Assembly: GCF_002300165.1 (NCBI RefSeq)
Contig: NZ_MLCE01000031.1
Span: 62,001-126,000 of the forward strand
Reading direction: 5' to 3'
Length of the DNA: 64,000 bases
Source: Streptomyces sp. Tue6028
Lineage (GTDB): Bacteria; Actinomycetota; Actinomycetes; Streptomycetales; Streptomycetaceae
The translations under genes and the position numbers were made by a program. The first letter of the stretch is position 1, and every line of letters begins with the position of its first letter. Under the pieces are notes generated by a model, which saw nothing but the letters and a program-made list of their open reading frames with translations, was not told the DNA's origin and did not search any database. Shown here piece by piece: positions 42,449 through 51,445 of this stretch.

Positions 42449-44143
42449 TCAGGGAGCCTGCCGGGCGGCCTCCTGCTCGTCGGAGCGAGCGGGGCCGCCG
42501 GGGTGCCGCGCGTCCCGCGGGCCCTTCGAGTGACCGCCCTGCCCGGCGGACTTCCGCTTCGACGGTTTCGGTTCCGCGTGCGGCGCGCACTCCGCGTGCC
42601 GCTCCGGCAGCCGGCCCGTCAGCAGATATGCCTCCAGGTGACCGTTGACGCACTGGTTGGAGCCGCCCGCGACACCGTGCGTGCCCGCGTCCCGCTCCGT
42701 CACCAGCACCGAGCCGGACAGCCGGCGCCGCAGCTCCAGCGCCCCCTCGTACGGCGTCGCCGCGTCCCGTTCCGCGGCCAGGATCAAGGTCGGCGGCAGC
42801 TCTCCGGACAGCGTCCGCACCTGCAGCGGCTTCTGCCGCGGCACCGGCCAGTAGGCGCAGGGCAGGTTCATCCACACGTTGTCCCAGGTCTCGAACGGCG
42901 CCACCCGCGCGAGGCGTGTGTTGTCGCGGTCCCAGGTGCGCCAGTCGGTCGGCCAGGGCGCGTCGTTGCACTCGACGGCCGTGTAGACCGCGTTGCCGTT
43001 CTCCTGCTCGGCGGCCGTCTCCGGGTGCGGGCCGGCCGCCTCGATCAGCGGCTTCGGGTCGCCCTTCAGATACGCGGACAGGGCCAGGGCGCGCTGCGGC
43101 CAGTAGTCGTCGAAGTACCCGGCCTCCAGGAACGCGCCCTGCAGCTGCGCCGGCCCCACCTTGCCGCCCGCGGGCTGCGCGGCGAGCTGCGCACGCGCCT
43201 TCTCGTAGCTGTTCAGCACCTGCGCGGGCGTGGTGCCGAGCCCGTAGACGTCGTCGTGCTTGGCGATCCAGGTCCGGAAGTCCGTCCAGCGGGCTTCGAA
43301 CGCGGCCGACTGGTCGAGGTTGTTCCGGTACCAGATCTTGCCGGGGGCGGGGTTCACCACCGAGTCGAAGACCATCCGGCGGACGTGCGAGGGGAAGAGG
43401 GTCGCGTAGAGGGCACCGAAGTACGTCCCGTACGAGGCCCCCATGTAGGTCAGCTTCGGCTCGCCGAGCGCGGCGCGCAGCACGTCCAGGTCGCGGGCGT
43501 TGTTGAGCGAGGTGTAGTGGCGCAGGCCGCTGCCCGAACGCCTGGCGCAGCCCTGTGCGTACGCCTTGGCCTCCGCGATGCGCTCCTTCTTGTACGACTC
43601 CGAGGGGAACGTCGGCGCCAGTGAGGGAGCCTTGACGAACTGCTTCGGGTCCTGGCAGGACAGTGGGGCGGAGCGTTCGACGCCGCGGGGCGCGTAGCCG
43701 ACCAGGTCGTAGGCGGCCGCGACGCGCTGCCAGCCGGGCAGGGAGCCGATCAGCGGGAAGTACATGCTGGACGCGCCGGGGCCGCCCGGGTTGTAGACGA
43801 GGGCGCCCTGCCGCGGCACCTTGCGCTTGGAGTTCTTCGCGTCCTTGCCGGTGGCCCGGGCCCGGCTGACGGTCAGCTTGATCTTCTTGCCGTCGGGGTG
43901 GGCGTAGTCGAGGGGCACGGTGACCGTGCCGCACCGGACGCCGCCGGGCAGGCCCTGTTCCTCGGCGCATGTGCCGAAGCGGATGCCCGCGGCGGCGGCA
44001 CGCTGGGCGGCGACTTCGGTGCCGCGCGTCTCCGCGGAGCCGGCCGCGGTCCGCCCGGCCGGCGCACCCCCCGCCGCCGGGGCGCCGACGAGGGCGGTCA
44101 GGAGTACGGACCCTGCGGTTCCGTAGAGGACGGCGGCTCTCAT
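42449..44143 (-). CDS. Secreted alpha/beta hydrolase, TAP-like C-terminal domain (tripeptidyl aminopeptidase type)
   Basis: 564 residues with signal peptide (MRAAVLYGTAGSVLLTALVGAPAA). The alpha/beta hydrolase core has YNPGGPGASSMYF (oxyanion), nucleophile Ser in YMGASYGTYFGALYA, and in the TAP-like C-terminal domain LILAAERDAATPYEGA (acid) and DAGTHGVAGGSNQCV (His). The last 40 residues are charged and disordered. Family members are exported Streptomyces aminopeptidases that trim tripeptides. ATG 44143 has AAGGG upstream; the frame extends further without a signal-like sequence. It is convergent with hemQ with no gap. Confidence 0.87.
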   Translation of the reverse strand: MRAAVLYGTAGSVLLTALVGAPAAGGAPAGRTAAGSAETRGTEVAAQRAAAAGIRFGTCAEEQGLPGGVRCGTVTVPLDYAHPDGKKIKLTVSRARATGKDAKNSKRKVPRQGALVYNPGGPGASSMYFPLIGSLPGWQRVAAAYDLVGYAPRGVERSAPLSCQDPKQFVKAPSLAPTFPSESYKKERIAEAKAYAQGCARRSGSGLRHYTSLNNARDLDVLRAALGEPKLTYMGASYGTYFGALYATLFPSHVRRMVFDSVVNPAPGKIWYRNNLDQSAAFEARWTDFRTWIAKHDDVYGLGTTPAQVLNSYEKARAQLAAQPAGGKVGPAQLQGAFLEAGYFDDYWPQRALALSAYLKGDPKPLIEAAGPHPETAAEQENGNAVYTAVECNDAPWPTDWRTWDRDNTRLARVAPFETWDNVWMNLPCAYWPVPRQKPLQVRTLSGELPPTLILAAERDAATPYEGALELRRRLSGSVLVTERDAGTHGVAGGSNQCVNGHLEAYLLTGRLPERHAECAPHAEPKPSKRKSAGQGGHSKGPRDARHPGGPARSDEQEAARQAP

Positions 44144-44317
44144 CGGGCATCCCTTCAGCGCGCGGCAGCGACAAAGGGGATGTTTCGTTTGCGGGTTGGG
44201 GAAGTAAAGCACCGGCCGCCGGTGTCGGCCCCAATGACCCCGATGCGCCCCCGGGGGCGCCCCTCAGCCCTTTCGTGAGCTCCCCGCCGGCTCAGGAGGA
44301 CGGCCGTGGGCCACCCG

Positions 44318-45094
44318 TCAGACGCTCGGGCCGCGGTCGCGGTGCGTGAGGGCGGCCCGCAGGTCGGGCTCGCCGATCGCGCGGATGCCGCGTACGGCGA
44401 CGGAGGTGAGGTACGTACGGTCGTCGCCGGTGGCGCCGGTGTGCCGGGCGAGGGTGCCGAGCAGGCGCTGTCCGGCGGGGGAGGCCCAGCGCGTATAGGG
44501 GTGCACCTCGATCCTCGCTATGGCGAGGCAGCTCACCGTGAGGATCAGCGGGAGCGCGAACCAGACGGCGACCGGTACGTCGTTGCCGGTGCTCTGGGCG
44601 GGCAGCAGCAGGGCCACGGCGCCCAGCGCCAGGACGGCGACCAGCGCGGCCTGGACCTGGCGGACGGCTCCGGCGACGGTGGTGCGGGCACCGTCGGGCA
44701 CGGCGAGACCCGCGGCGACCAGACGGTCGGCGAGGCGGCGCACCGAGTCAGCGGCCGCGGCAGCCGTGCGCACCGGGGCTATCCGGGACTGGCCCTCCGG
44801 GCCGATGGCTCCGATGACGGAGCACTCCATCTCGTCGCGTCCCCGCGGGTCCACGACGGTCGCCCAACCGGTGTGCGCGAGCAGCAGGCGCCGCTGACGG
44901 GCCATCGACACCAGCGTCAGATCGGCGACCCGGGCCGGACCGCCCGACAGGAACGCCGCCTCGTAGAGCGTCAGATCGTGACCGCGCGCCGCGTTCGCGT
45001 CGGCCGCCGCCGCGCGGACGGCGGCCAGGCAGAGCCGGGTGCACGAGGTGCCGGCCGCGACCCAGGCCAGGAGCAGGAGAAGGACCCAGAACAT
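44318..45094 (-). CDS. TIGR04222-type membrane protein
   Basis: 258 residues. One N-terminal span, MFWVLLLLLAWVAAG, then a soluble region with LTLYEAAFLSGGPARVADLTLVSM, the hallmark of the TIGR04222 domain, then two spans (VQAALVAVLALGAVALLL and VAVWFALPLILTVSCLAIARI) and a C-terminal soluble tail. Many relatives end in a Cys/Gly-rich tail; this copy ends ALTHRDRGPSV with no Cys. A DUF692 (MNIO) gene lies 1.4 kb upstream on the same strand, a pairing seen elsewhere. Function unknown. Confidence 0.75.
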   Translation of the reverse strand: MFWVLLLLLAWVAAGTSCTRLCLAAVRAAAADANAARGHDLTLYEAAFLSGGPARVADLTLVSMARQRRLLLAHTGWATVVDPRGRDEMECSVIGAIGPEGQSRIAPVRTAAAAADSVRRLADRLVAAGLAVPDGARTTVAGAVRQVQAALVAVLALGAVALLLPAQSTGNDVPVAVWFALPLILTVSCLAIARIEVHPYTRWASPAGQRLLGTLARHTGATGDDRTYLTSVAVRGIRAIGEPDLRAALTHRDRGPSV

Positions 45095-45191
45095 GGCGTT
45101 TTTCTATGCGAACGGCCGCGCGGGCGCCATGGTTTGTTCACTATGTGGACGGAGTGTTGTGAGTATGTGACGTTCCGCTCCGCCGGTTCTG

Positions 45192-45959
45192 CTAGGAGGT
45201 CGCGGAGGGGTCGGGGCGCGAGGCCGCGGGCGGCAGCGAATAACCCGCGGACGGAGTGACCGGGGCCGGTGAGTCCGGCGACTGCGTCGGGTGGGGCGGG
45301 GCCGGGGAGTTGGTGAGCGGCGGCGGGCTCGCGGTGGCCGCGTCCTCGGCGAGGGCGTCGAAGTCGACGTAGCCGGTGGCCTCCAGGACCTTGATGTGGT
45401 CGAGCACCGTGGTGTTCGCGTCGTCGGCGAGGTCGCGCACCAGCGAGTTGCGGGTGTTCGCGCGGACCTGGGCGACCACGGAGAAGACCTTGCCGTGCGC
45501 CTTGCGCAGGATGTTCGCGAACTGCCGGTCGTATTCCGTGCCGTGCGAAGCGTCGAGCGTGGCGAGCCACTGACGCTGCTGCGGATTGGGCTGGTTGGGC
45601 AGCTCCAGGTTCAGCCGCGCCGCGACGTCGCGGACCCGCGCGTCCAGGAAGGTGTGACCCTCGATGAGGTGCTCGCCCGCCGTCCGTACGGCCTGGGTGG
45701 TGCCGCGCTCCTGCGCCTGCTGACCGGCGGGCAGCTCCCACAGTCCGGCCAGCCGCACCTTGGTGACGAACTCCCGGTCCAGCGCCGACAAGGGCCCGAA
45801 CCGGGTCGACACGCTCTGGGCGTTCAGGGTGTCCAGGCCGGTGCCGGAGCGGTCCGCGTACGACCAGATCGGAAAGACCAGGGCGACGAGCGTCGCCGTG
45901 AGCCCCGCTATGACGAGCCCGGTTCCACTGATCAGTCCGGTGCGGCTGATGGATCGCAT
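45192..45959 (-). CDS. Secreted DUF4142-like protein
   Basis: 255 residues with an N-terminal signal anchor (TGLVIAGLTATLVALVFPIWSYA). The helical DUF4142-type domain has LSALDREFVTKVRLAGLWELPAGQQAQERGT, FLDARVRDVAARLNLELP and LRKAHGKVFSVVAQVRANT. The last 50 residues are Pro/Ser-rich and disordered. DUF4142 proteins resemble ferritin-like helical bundles but lack a proven role. ATG 45959 is preferred because AGGAGG is seven bases upstream. It sits between the TIGR04222 and DUF692 genes on the same strand. Confidence 0.8.
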   Translation of the reverse strand: MRSISRTGLISGTGLVIAGLTATLVALVFPIWSYADRSGTGLDTLNAQSVSTRFGPLSALDREFVTKVRLAGLWELPAGQQAQERGTTQAVRTAGEHLIEGHTFLDARVRDVAARLNLELPNQPNPQQRQWLATLDASHGTEYDRQFANILRKAHGKVFSVVAQVRANTRNSLVRDLADDANTTVLDHIKVLEATGYVDFDALAEDAATASPPPLTNSPAPPHPTQSPDSPAPVTPSAGYSLPPAASRPDPSATS

Positions 45960-46482
45960 GGTGCCTCCTGCTTGCGGCACCGCACGCTAATGCGCTTCGG
46001 GTGCGAGTTGGCATATTACTGCGGGCCCTACGCCAACTGCCGTACGGGAGATTCGGGTTGGGTGCCGGGTGGAAGGCGACGGATGTGGTGGTTCGGGCCC
46101 ACGCCATACCCCCGTGAAGCGGAGGAATCCGGACGTCCGCGGCGGGCTCACAGGATGGCGTGTTAATCCCGGCACACTCGGCGGCGACACCCGGCCGACG
46201 CGCGTCTGCCCACCGACACGGCAACGCCCCGCGCACGGCTGGGGGCGTCGCCGGTCCGGTTCCGTCAGGGGTCCGCTCAGCGGCGCGGCGACACCCTGCG
46301 CACGACTCTGGGAAGGGGGGGGCCGGTCGGGGCCCGCTGCGCGTCCGCTCTCCGACGCGGCGGCGCCGAGCGTCGGGAGGGCGGCAACAGTCGCTCCGGT
46401 CCCGGCGCTTCGGTTCAGCCGCCCGGCCGCACCCTGCGCCTCCGGGAACGCGGCGGCCGGGTGCGTTCGCCGTGCGGAGGGG
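45960..46482. other. Intergenic gap between DUF692 and DUF4142-like genes
   Basis: 523 bases. Frames here lack ribosome sites and convincing protein character. It contains a hairpin with one wobble (CGGCAACGCCCC 46219-46230 with GGGGCGTCGCCG 46242-46253), which may terminate the DUF692 transcript about 230 bases after its stop. The AT-richer part near 45990-46020 probably holds the DUF4142 promoter. Confidence 0.5.
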
Positions 46483-47841
46483 TCAGTGGCGCAGCAGCAC
46501 CCTGCGGGTGGCGCGGGCCAGTCGGGCCGCCGGGCGTCGCGACAGCGGCGCGGGACCCGAGCGCTCCAGCCACCAGTCGCGCAGCCGGCGGCGCGCGGCC
46601 GCGTCCTCCGGGAGCCCCGCGAGGAGCAGATGCTCGGCGAAGTCGAGGGCGTCGCGCCGGTAGCCTCCGGTCATCGGATGCCCCTGGGCGTACGCGAGGA
46701 ACGCCGGCCGGTACTCCCGCGCCAGGATCTCCGGCAGCTCCCCGGCCACCTTCGCCACCACGTCGGCGCGCTTGGCGGCGAGCGCCCGCGCCTGCACACC
46801 GAGCCGCACCCGGTCGAACCCCTCGGGCACGGGGGTCCCGGCGACGAGCGCGGACAGCAGCGCGGCCTGCGCCAGCGCGAGCCGCTGCCGGGCCGCCGGG
46901 TCCTCGTCCGCCCGGGAGCCGTCGGAACCGGAAGAGGTCGGCCCCACCGGCCCGTTCGCCGGTTCCTCCACCCCCGCGGTGGAGCCCGTCGTGGCCCGGT
47001 CCGCCCGCGGTGCCTTCGCGAGCGTCTCCCGTATCGCCCCGATCTCCCGCTCCAGTTCCGCCGGCTCGGGGAAGTTCTCGTCGCGCTCCAGGAGGACCCC
47101 CGGCGGGGACACCCGGGAGGCGAGGTCGGCGAGGATGTCCAGCACGGGCCGGGGCACCGGGTGGGCGTGGCTGTCGTGCCAGACGCCGTCGCGTTCGAAA
47201 CCGCCGGCGACGTGGACGTAGGCGATGGCCTCCACGGGGAGTTCGCCGAGCGCCTTGGCGGGGTCCTCGCCCCGGTTGACGTGGTTCGTGTGGAGGTTGG
47301 CGACGTCGATGAGAAGCCGTACGCCGGTGCGGTCGGCGAGCTCGTAGAGGAACTGGCCCTCGGTCATCTCCTCGCCGGGCCAGGAGATCAGCGCGGCGAT
47401 GTTCTCCACCGCGAGCGGGACCGGGAGCGCGTCCTGCGCGATGCGGACGTTCTCGCACAGCACGTCCAGCGCGTCCCGGGTGCGCGGGACCGGCAGCAGG
47501 TGCCCCGCCTCCAGCGGCTGCGACGCGGTGAGTGGTCCGCCGGCCCGCACGAACGCGATGTGCTCCGTGACGAGCGGCGAGCCCAGTGCCTCGGCCCGCT
47601 CGGCGAGCGCCGCCAGACGGGAGGCGTCCGGCCGGTCCGCGCCGCCGAGCCCCAGCGAGACCCCGTGCGGCACGACCGTGACCCCCCGCTCCCGCAGCCG
47701 CACCAGCGACTCGGGCAGGTGCCCGGGGCACAGGTTCTCCGAGACGGCCTCGACCCAGTCGATGCCGGGCATCCGCTCCACGGCCTCGGCGATCTCCGGC
47801 CGCCACCCGATTCCCGTCCCCAGTCGGCTCAGCTGCTTCAT
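46483..47841 (-). CDS. DUF692 multinuclear non-heme iron oxidase (MNIO) with extra C-terminal domain
   Basis: 452 residues. The first 280 form the DUF692 TIM barrel with the expected metal-ligand positions: His59 (VVPHGVSLG), Glu93/His94 (VTEHIAF), Glu146/Asn147 (AVENIAAL), Asp179 and Asn182 (LLIDVANLHTNH), His210 (YVHVAGG), Asp223-His225 (WHDSHAHP) and Glu252 (LLERDENFP). A disordered linker (about 285-330) leads to a helical domain (RLALAQAALLSALVAG to the end), the same architecture as S. coelicolor SCO6045. DUF692 enzymes are known to modify cysteines in RiPP precursors. ATG 47841 follows GGAGGAGGGG. Substrate not obvious here. Confidence 0.85.
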   Translation of the reverse strand: MKQLSRLGTGIGWRPEIAEAVERMPGIDWVEAVSENLCPGHLPESLVRLRERGVTVVPHGVSLGLGGADRPDASRLAALAERAEALGSPLVTEHIAFVRAGGPLTASQPLEAGHLLPVPRTRDALDVLCENVRIAQDALPVPLAVENIAALISWPGEEMTEGQFLYELADRTGVRLLIDVANLHTNHVNRGEDPAKALGELPVEAIAYVHVAGGFERDGVWHDSHAHPVPRPVLDILADLASRVSPPGVLLERDENFPEPAELEREIGAIRETLAKAPRADRATTGSTAGVEEPANGPVGPTSSGSDGSRADEDPAARQRLALAQAALLSALVAGTPVPEGFDRVRLGVQARALAAKRADVVAKVAGELPEILAREYRPAFLAYAQGHPMTGGYRRDALDFAEHLLLAGLPEDAAARRRLRDWWLERSGPAPLSRRPAARLARATRRVLLRH

Positions 47842-48156
47842 GGCCCCTCCTCCGTCACGGTCTCGACCAGACGCTGCGTGTCGTCTCCTCACGACGGACC
47901 CGTGTCCCCCGGTGTGACGAAGTCATGGCCCCGGGAACCGGGGCCGAATCCGTCACGGAGGACGTTCAGAGCAACATTTGAGGTTCCACGGGGTGGCCGA
48001 CGGGCAGCCGGTCCCGTTCCGTGGCGTCCGCTCGGCCGGTGCCGATCGCGCTTTTGCCGCCGGTCGGGCTCCGGGCGCCGACGCCGACACCGGTGGCGGC
48101 CGTCGGGCTGCAAGTGGCGTCGTCGCTGACGCTGCCGGTCCCGCGCGGCGGTCGGC
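47842..48156. other. Intergenic region upstream of the DUF692 gene
   Basis: 315 bases. It holds a perfect GGCCCCGG-GAA-CCGGGGCC hairpin (47927-47945), a possible terminator for the upstream minus-strand gene, then the presumed DUF692 promoter. A 74-codon minus-strand frame is Arg-rich and not convincing. Confidence 0.5.
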
Positions 48157-48768
48157 TCACCGGCCCGGAAGCGGCCATGCCTCCGGATCGCGGCCGAGCA
48201 GCCGCAGCGCCTCGTCCAGGGCGTCGGCGCCGGCCGGAACGTCGCGGGCCGGTGCGAAGGCGAAGCCCGGTCCCCGGAGCGCCGGGTCCGCCGGGACGCG
48301 CCGGGCGACGGCCACCGCCGCGTCGAGGACGGCGCCGGGCAGCTCCAGGCCGACGCCGAGCGTGGCGGCCACGTCCCACGCGTGCACCACGTAGTCGATG
48401 AAGTGGAAGCCGACGGCCCGTCGCCCGGGGAACGTGCCGCCGAGCTCGGGCAGGACGAACTCCCGCTCCGTGACGCGCGGTTCGGCGAAGGCGTCGAGCA
48501 CCGAGCTCGCCGCTTCCCGGTACGTCCGCCCCGGGTCGTCCGTGTCCGTGGGCTCCCGCCAGTGCGCCTCCTCGCGCCCCGTCCCGCGTGCGGCGGCCGC
48601 GAAGCCGTGGTGCTGGGCGGTCATGTGGGCGACCAGTGCGCGCAGGGTCCACCCCGAGCAGGGTGTGTCCCGTTCCCAGTCCGTCGCTCCGGCTCTCGCC
48701 AGGACCCTGAGCGACTCGTGCACGGCGATCCGGTCGAGCTCGACGATGTCCGTTCCGGTCGTAGTCAT
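48157..48768 (-). CDS. Mycothiol-dependent maleylpyruvate isomerase-like (TIGR03086/DinB) protein
   Basis: 203-residue DinB-fold protein of the actinobacterial TIGR03086 group. It has the N-terminal helix ending in WERDTPCSGWTLRALVAHMTAQHHG and YVVHAWDVAATLG, with His residues placed like the metal site of mycothiol-dependent enzymes. Residue RALVAHM is the typical first His; DYVVHAWD the second. The physiological reaction is unknown and these proteins are widespread. ATG 48768. A TetR gene follows upstream on the same strand at 87 bases distance. Confidence 0.8.
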   Translation of the reverse strand: MTTTGTDIVELDRIAVHESLRVLARAGATDWERDTPCSGWTLRALVAHMTAQHHGFAAAARGTGREEAHWREPTDTDDPGRTYREAASSVLDAFAEPRVTEREFVLPELGGTFPGRRAVGFHFIDYVVHAWDVAATLGVGLELPGAVLDAAVAVARRVPADPALRGPGFAFAPARDVPAGADALDEALRLLGRDPEAWPLPGR

Positions 48769-48855
48769 GCCCCGATCCTAAAACTGAGCGAACGGTCGTG
48801 CTACTTGTTTTCCCGCTGCTCGCCGGTGCCGTCGCTGCGCCGACGGCCGTACGGG

Positions 48856-49500
48856 TCAGGAGAGTTCGGCCACCTGCGACGGGTCGACCGCCGCCGCGCG
48901 CAGCCGGGCGGAGATCGCGACGCGGGCCCTGCGATACGCGTCCGCCTCGTCGCGCAGCACGGACACCGCGTTCGCGGCCTCCATCAACGCGATCAGCTCG
49001 AAGGCGAGTTGCGCGGCATCCGTGCCCGGGTGGAGCTCACCGGCCTCGCGGGCCGTGGTGACGGCGCCCTCCACGTGGTCCGTCCAGTCCCGCTGGGCAC
49101 CCGCGACGGCGTCGTGCACCGGCCCCGACCGGGCGTCGAACTCGGCGATGACGCCATAGAAGAAGCAGCCGCCCGGGAAGACCCGGCCCTCGGAGTACGC
49201 CAGCCAGAGCTCGCACAGCCGCCGGACCCGGGCGATCCCGGCCGGAATGTCCGCCGCGGGCCGGACGACCTGCTCGACGTAGATGCGGGCCGCCTCCCGC
49301 ACCGTGGCCAGTTGCAGCTCCCGCTTGGAGCCGAACAGCGCGAAGACCCCGCTCTTGCTGAGCCCGAGGTCGGTCGCCAGACGGCCGACGGACAGTGCCT
49401 CCAGCCCTTCGACCGAGGCGATGTCGACGGTGCGGCGCAGCACCGACTGTCGCGTACGGTTGCCCCGTTCGACCCTGCCGTCCAGCCGGGACCCGGTCAT
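48856..49500 (-). CDS. TetR-family transcriptional regulator
   Basis: 214 residues. The N-terminal TetR helix-turn-helix reads SVLRRTVDIASVEGLEALSVGRLATDLGLSKSGVFALFGSKREL. The C-terminal ligand domain has FPGGCFFYGVIAEFDARSGPVHDAV, the TetR_C subgroup seen with many Streptomyces orphan regulators. ATG 49500 has GGAGG six bases upstream. Probably autoregulated; no divergent target gene is adjacent. Ligand unknown. Confidence 0.87.
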   Translation of the reverse strand: MTGSRLDGRVERGNRTRQSVLRRTVDIASVEGLEALSVGRLATDLGLSKSGVFALFGSKRELQLATVREAARIYVEQVVRPAADIPAGIARVRRLCELWLAYSEGRVFPGGCFFYGVIAEFDARSGPVHDAVAGAQRDWTDHVEGAVTTAREAGELHPGTDAAQLAFELIALMEAANAVSVLRDEADAYRRARVAISARLRAAAVDPSQVAELS

Positions 49501-49571
49501 CGTGACCTCCACATGCTCGTCCACGCGGGCCGCAGCCCGTCCCGGGCCCCGCCGGGGGCCCGGCCGCGGTG

Positions 49572-50342
49572 CTAGCGTCGCAGCGCCGGGTGGTCCGCGA
49601 CCACCGTGCAGGACCCCGGTGCGATCTCCGTGAAGCCCGCGTCGCGCACCAGCGGCAGCCCCGACGAGGTGAGCGCGCGCCAGCGGTCCGGGTCCGCGGT
49701 GCGCACGGCGAGCGCGAACCCGGCGTCCCGCCAGGCCGCGCGCTCCTCGTCCGACAGCTCCCACCACGCCAGTTGGGCGCCGTGCCCCGCCTGCGCCATC
49801 GTCTTGCCGGCCGACATGTCGAGATCGGGGTTGAGCCACAGCACGGGCGCCGACGGATCGGCGTCCACCGGGGGCTCGGGGTCGTCGAGATCGGTGCCGG
49901 AGACCTGGAGCTTGGCCAGGTCCTTGGGCCAGCCGTCCAGCGGGACCGGCGGGAAGACGCGCACCTCCGCGGACTTCCCGGTCACCGTGATGCCCGGCAG
50001 CGTCGCGGCCCGCCGCCACTCGGCGCCGCGCGCCCGCCGCACCACCTTGCGGATCCGGGCGTCCTGCCAGTCCCGCATCGCCTGCGCCCACTCCCCGTCG
50101 TCCAGGGAGCGCCGGTCCGCGAGGATCGTCAGCACGGCCCGGGCCGCGGTCTCCAGGGCGTCCGTACGCGCCGGGGGAGCGGCCTTCTCGATCCGCACGA
50201 CCAGGGGCAGCACGAACTGCGGTGCCTCGTCGCGCGCGATGCGCTCGGTACGGAAGGGGCTCTCGTCGGCAGAGGCCTCGGAGGCCGGGGAGACGGGGGT
50301 GGCCTCGGAGGCCGGGGTCGCGGGGGTCGGGTCGCTGCTCAC
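49572..50342 (-). CDS. Peptidyl-tRNA hydrolase PTH2-family protein
   Basis: 256 residues. The C-terminal third is a PTH2 domain: LDMSAGKTMAQAGHGAQLAWWEL with the conserved Lys and His/Gln, and ALAVRTADPDRWRAL, FTEIAPGSCTVVADHPALRR. The N-terminal 120 residues have no domain I recognise. Residues 3-28 contain a repeated ATPxSPASEA segment encoded by two 27-bp DNA repeats (50274-50327). GTG 50342 is the frame start. PTH2 enzymes recycle peptidyl-tRNA, but this long actinobacterial form is uncharacterised. Confidence 0.78.
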   Translation of the reverse strand: MSSDPTPATPASEATPVSPASEASADESPFRTERIARDEAPQFVLPLVVRIEKAAPPARTDALETAARAVLTILADRRSLDDGEWAQAMRDWQDARIRKVVRRARGAEWRRAATLPGITVTGKSAEVRVFPPVPLDGWPKDLAKLQVSGTDLDDPEPPVDADPSAPVLWLNPDLDMSAGKTMAQAGHGAQLAWWELSDEERAAWRDAGFALAVRTADPDRWRALTSSGLPLVRDAGFTEIAPGSCTVVADHPALRR

Positions 50343-50413
50343 GCCCTCCAGTCTGCCAGGCGGAAGATCGGTTCTTCTGCGGGCGTTGTCCGGCCCGGGC
50401 GAGGATGGTCACC

Positions 50414-51445
50414 ATGCGAGACGATCTACGGCTGGCGGGTGTCGGCCGCCGCTACGGGCTCCGCGGCCCCTGGGTGCTGCGCGGTGTCGACCTGGCGCTG
50501 GCGCCCGGCACACTGGTCCGCGTCGAGGGTGCCAACGGCACCGGCAAGTCGACCCTGTTGCGGCTGCTCGCCGGAATCGACGCGCCCACCGAGGGCAGGA
50601 TCACCGGCCGCCCGCGCACGGCGTACGTCCCCGAGCGCTTCCCCGCCGAGCTGCCCTTCACGGCGTCCGGATACCTCACGCACCTCGGCGCCGTGCACGG
50701 TCTGTCCCGCACGGCCGCGGCCCGCGCCGCGGACGCGTGGCTGGAGCGGCTCGGCGCCGCCGGCTACGCCCGCACGCCCATGGCGGAGCTGTCCAAGGGC
50801 AGCAGCCAGAAGGTCGCCGTCGCGCAGGCGCTGCTCGCCGCGCCGGACCTCCTCGTCCTCGACGAGGCCTGGACGGGGCTCGACGCCGCCGCCCGCACCG
50901 AACTGGAACGCGCGGTCGCCGAGCGCACGGCCGCCGGCGGTGCCGTGGTGTTCGTCGACCACGACCCGCGCCGGCTCGCGGGGGCACCGGACGCGACGTA
51001 CACGGTGACCGGGGGCGCACTCCGGCGCCGTACGGACCCGGCGGCCGGCGGCACCGTCGCCGGACCGCACGTGCTGGTCGAGGCGCAGGGGCCGCCGGAC
51101 GAGGCACCTCCCGCGGAGGCGACCGCGCTGTCGACGGCCGCGCGTCGCACCGGCCGGGGGACGACCTGTTTCACCGTGCCCGCGTCCCGCTCCGACGTCC
51201 TGCTCAGGGCACTGCTGGGCGCCCGGCCGCCGTGGCACGTGGTGAGCGTCGGGGCGGCACTCCCGGAGACCGCGGCGCTCCCGGAGACCGCGGCGCTCCC
51301 GCAGACCGCGCCACTCCCGGAGACCGCGCCCGAGGACGCCGCGCTCCCTGACGGCCCCGCCGAGGTCGCCGCGTTCCGGCACGGCCCCGCCGAGGCCGCC
51401 GCGCTCACGCCCCATGTCCCGCAGGAGAGCGAGAACCGCCGATGA
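50414..51445 (+). CDS. ABC transporter ATP-binding protein with repeat-rich tail
   Basis: 343 residues. A compact ABC ATPase (about 1-205): Walker A EGANGTGKST, signature-like LSKGSSQK instead of LSGGQ, Walker B LLVLDEAWTGLD and the switch His in VFVDHDPRRL. The remaining 140 residues are low complexity with an ALPETA repeat and end PQESENRR. ATG 50414 follows GAGGA at good spacing; ATG 50405 is the alternative. It overlaps the next gene by four bases (ATGA), forming an exporter-type pair. Substrate unknown. Confidence 0.82.
   Translation: MRDDLRLAGVGRRYGLRGPWVLRGVDLALAPGTLVRVEGANGTGKSTLLRLLAGIDAPTEGRITGRPRTAYVPERFPAELPFTASGYLTHLGAVHGLSRTAAARAADAWLERLGAAGYARTPMAELSKGSSQKVAVAQALLAAPDLLVLDEAWTGLDAAARTELERAVAERTAAGGAVVFVDHDPRRLAGAPDATYTVTGGALRRRTDPAAGGTVAGPHVLVEAQGPPDEAPPAEATALSTAARRTGRGTTCFTVPASRSDVLLRALLGARPPWHVVSVGAALPETAALPETAALPQTAPLPETAPEDAALPDGPAEVAAFRHGPAEAAALTPHVPQESENRR
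51257..51328 (+). repeat. 18-bp tandem repeat in the ABC ATPase gene
   Basis: Four 18-bp units encoding ALPETA, with one or two changes between units. In frame, so copy-number change keeps the gene open. Confidence 0.88.

Noticed and set aside
47889..48113. 74-codon minus-strand frame upstream of DUF692 gene as a RiPP precursor
   Set aside because: Arg-rich, no cysteine, no ribosome site; not a credible precursor.
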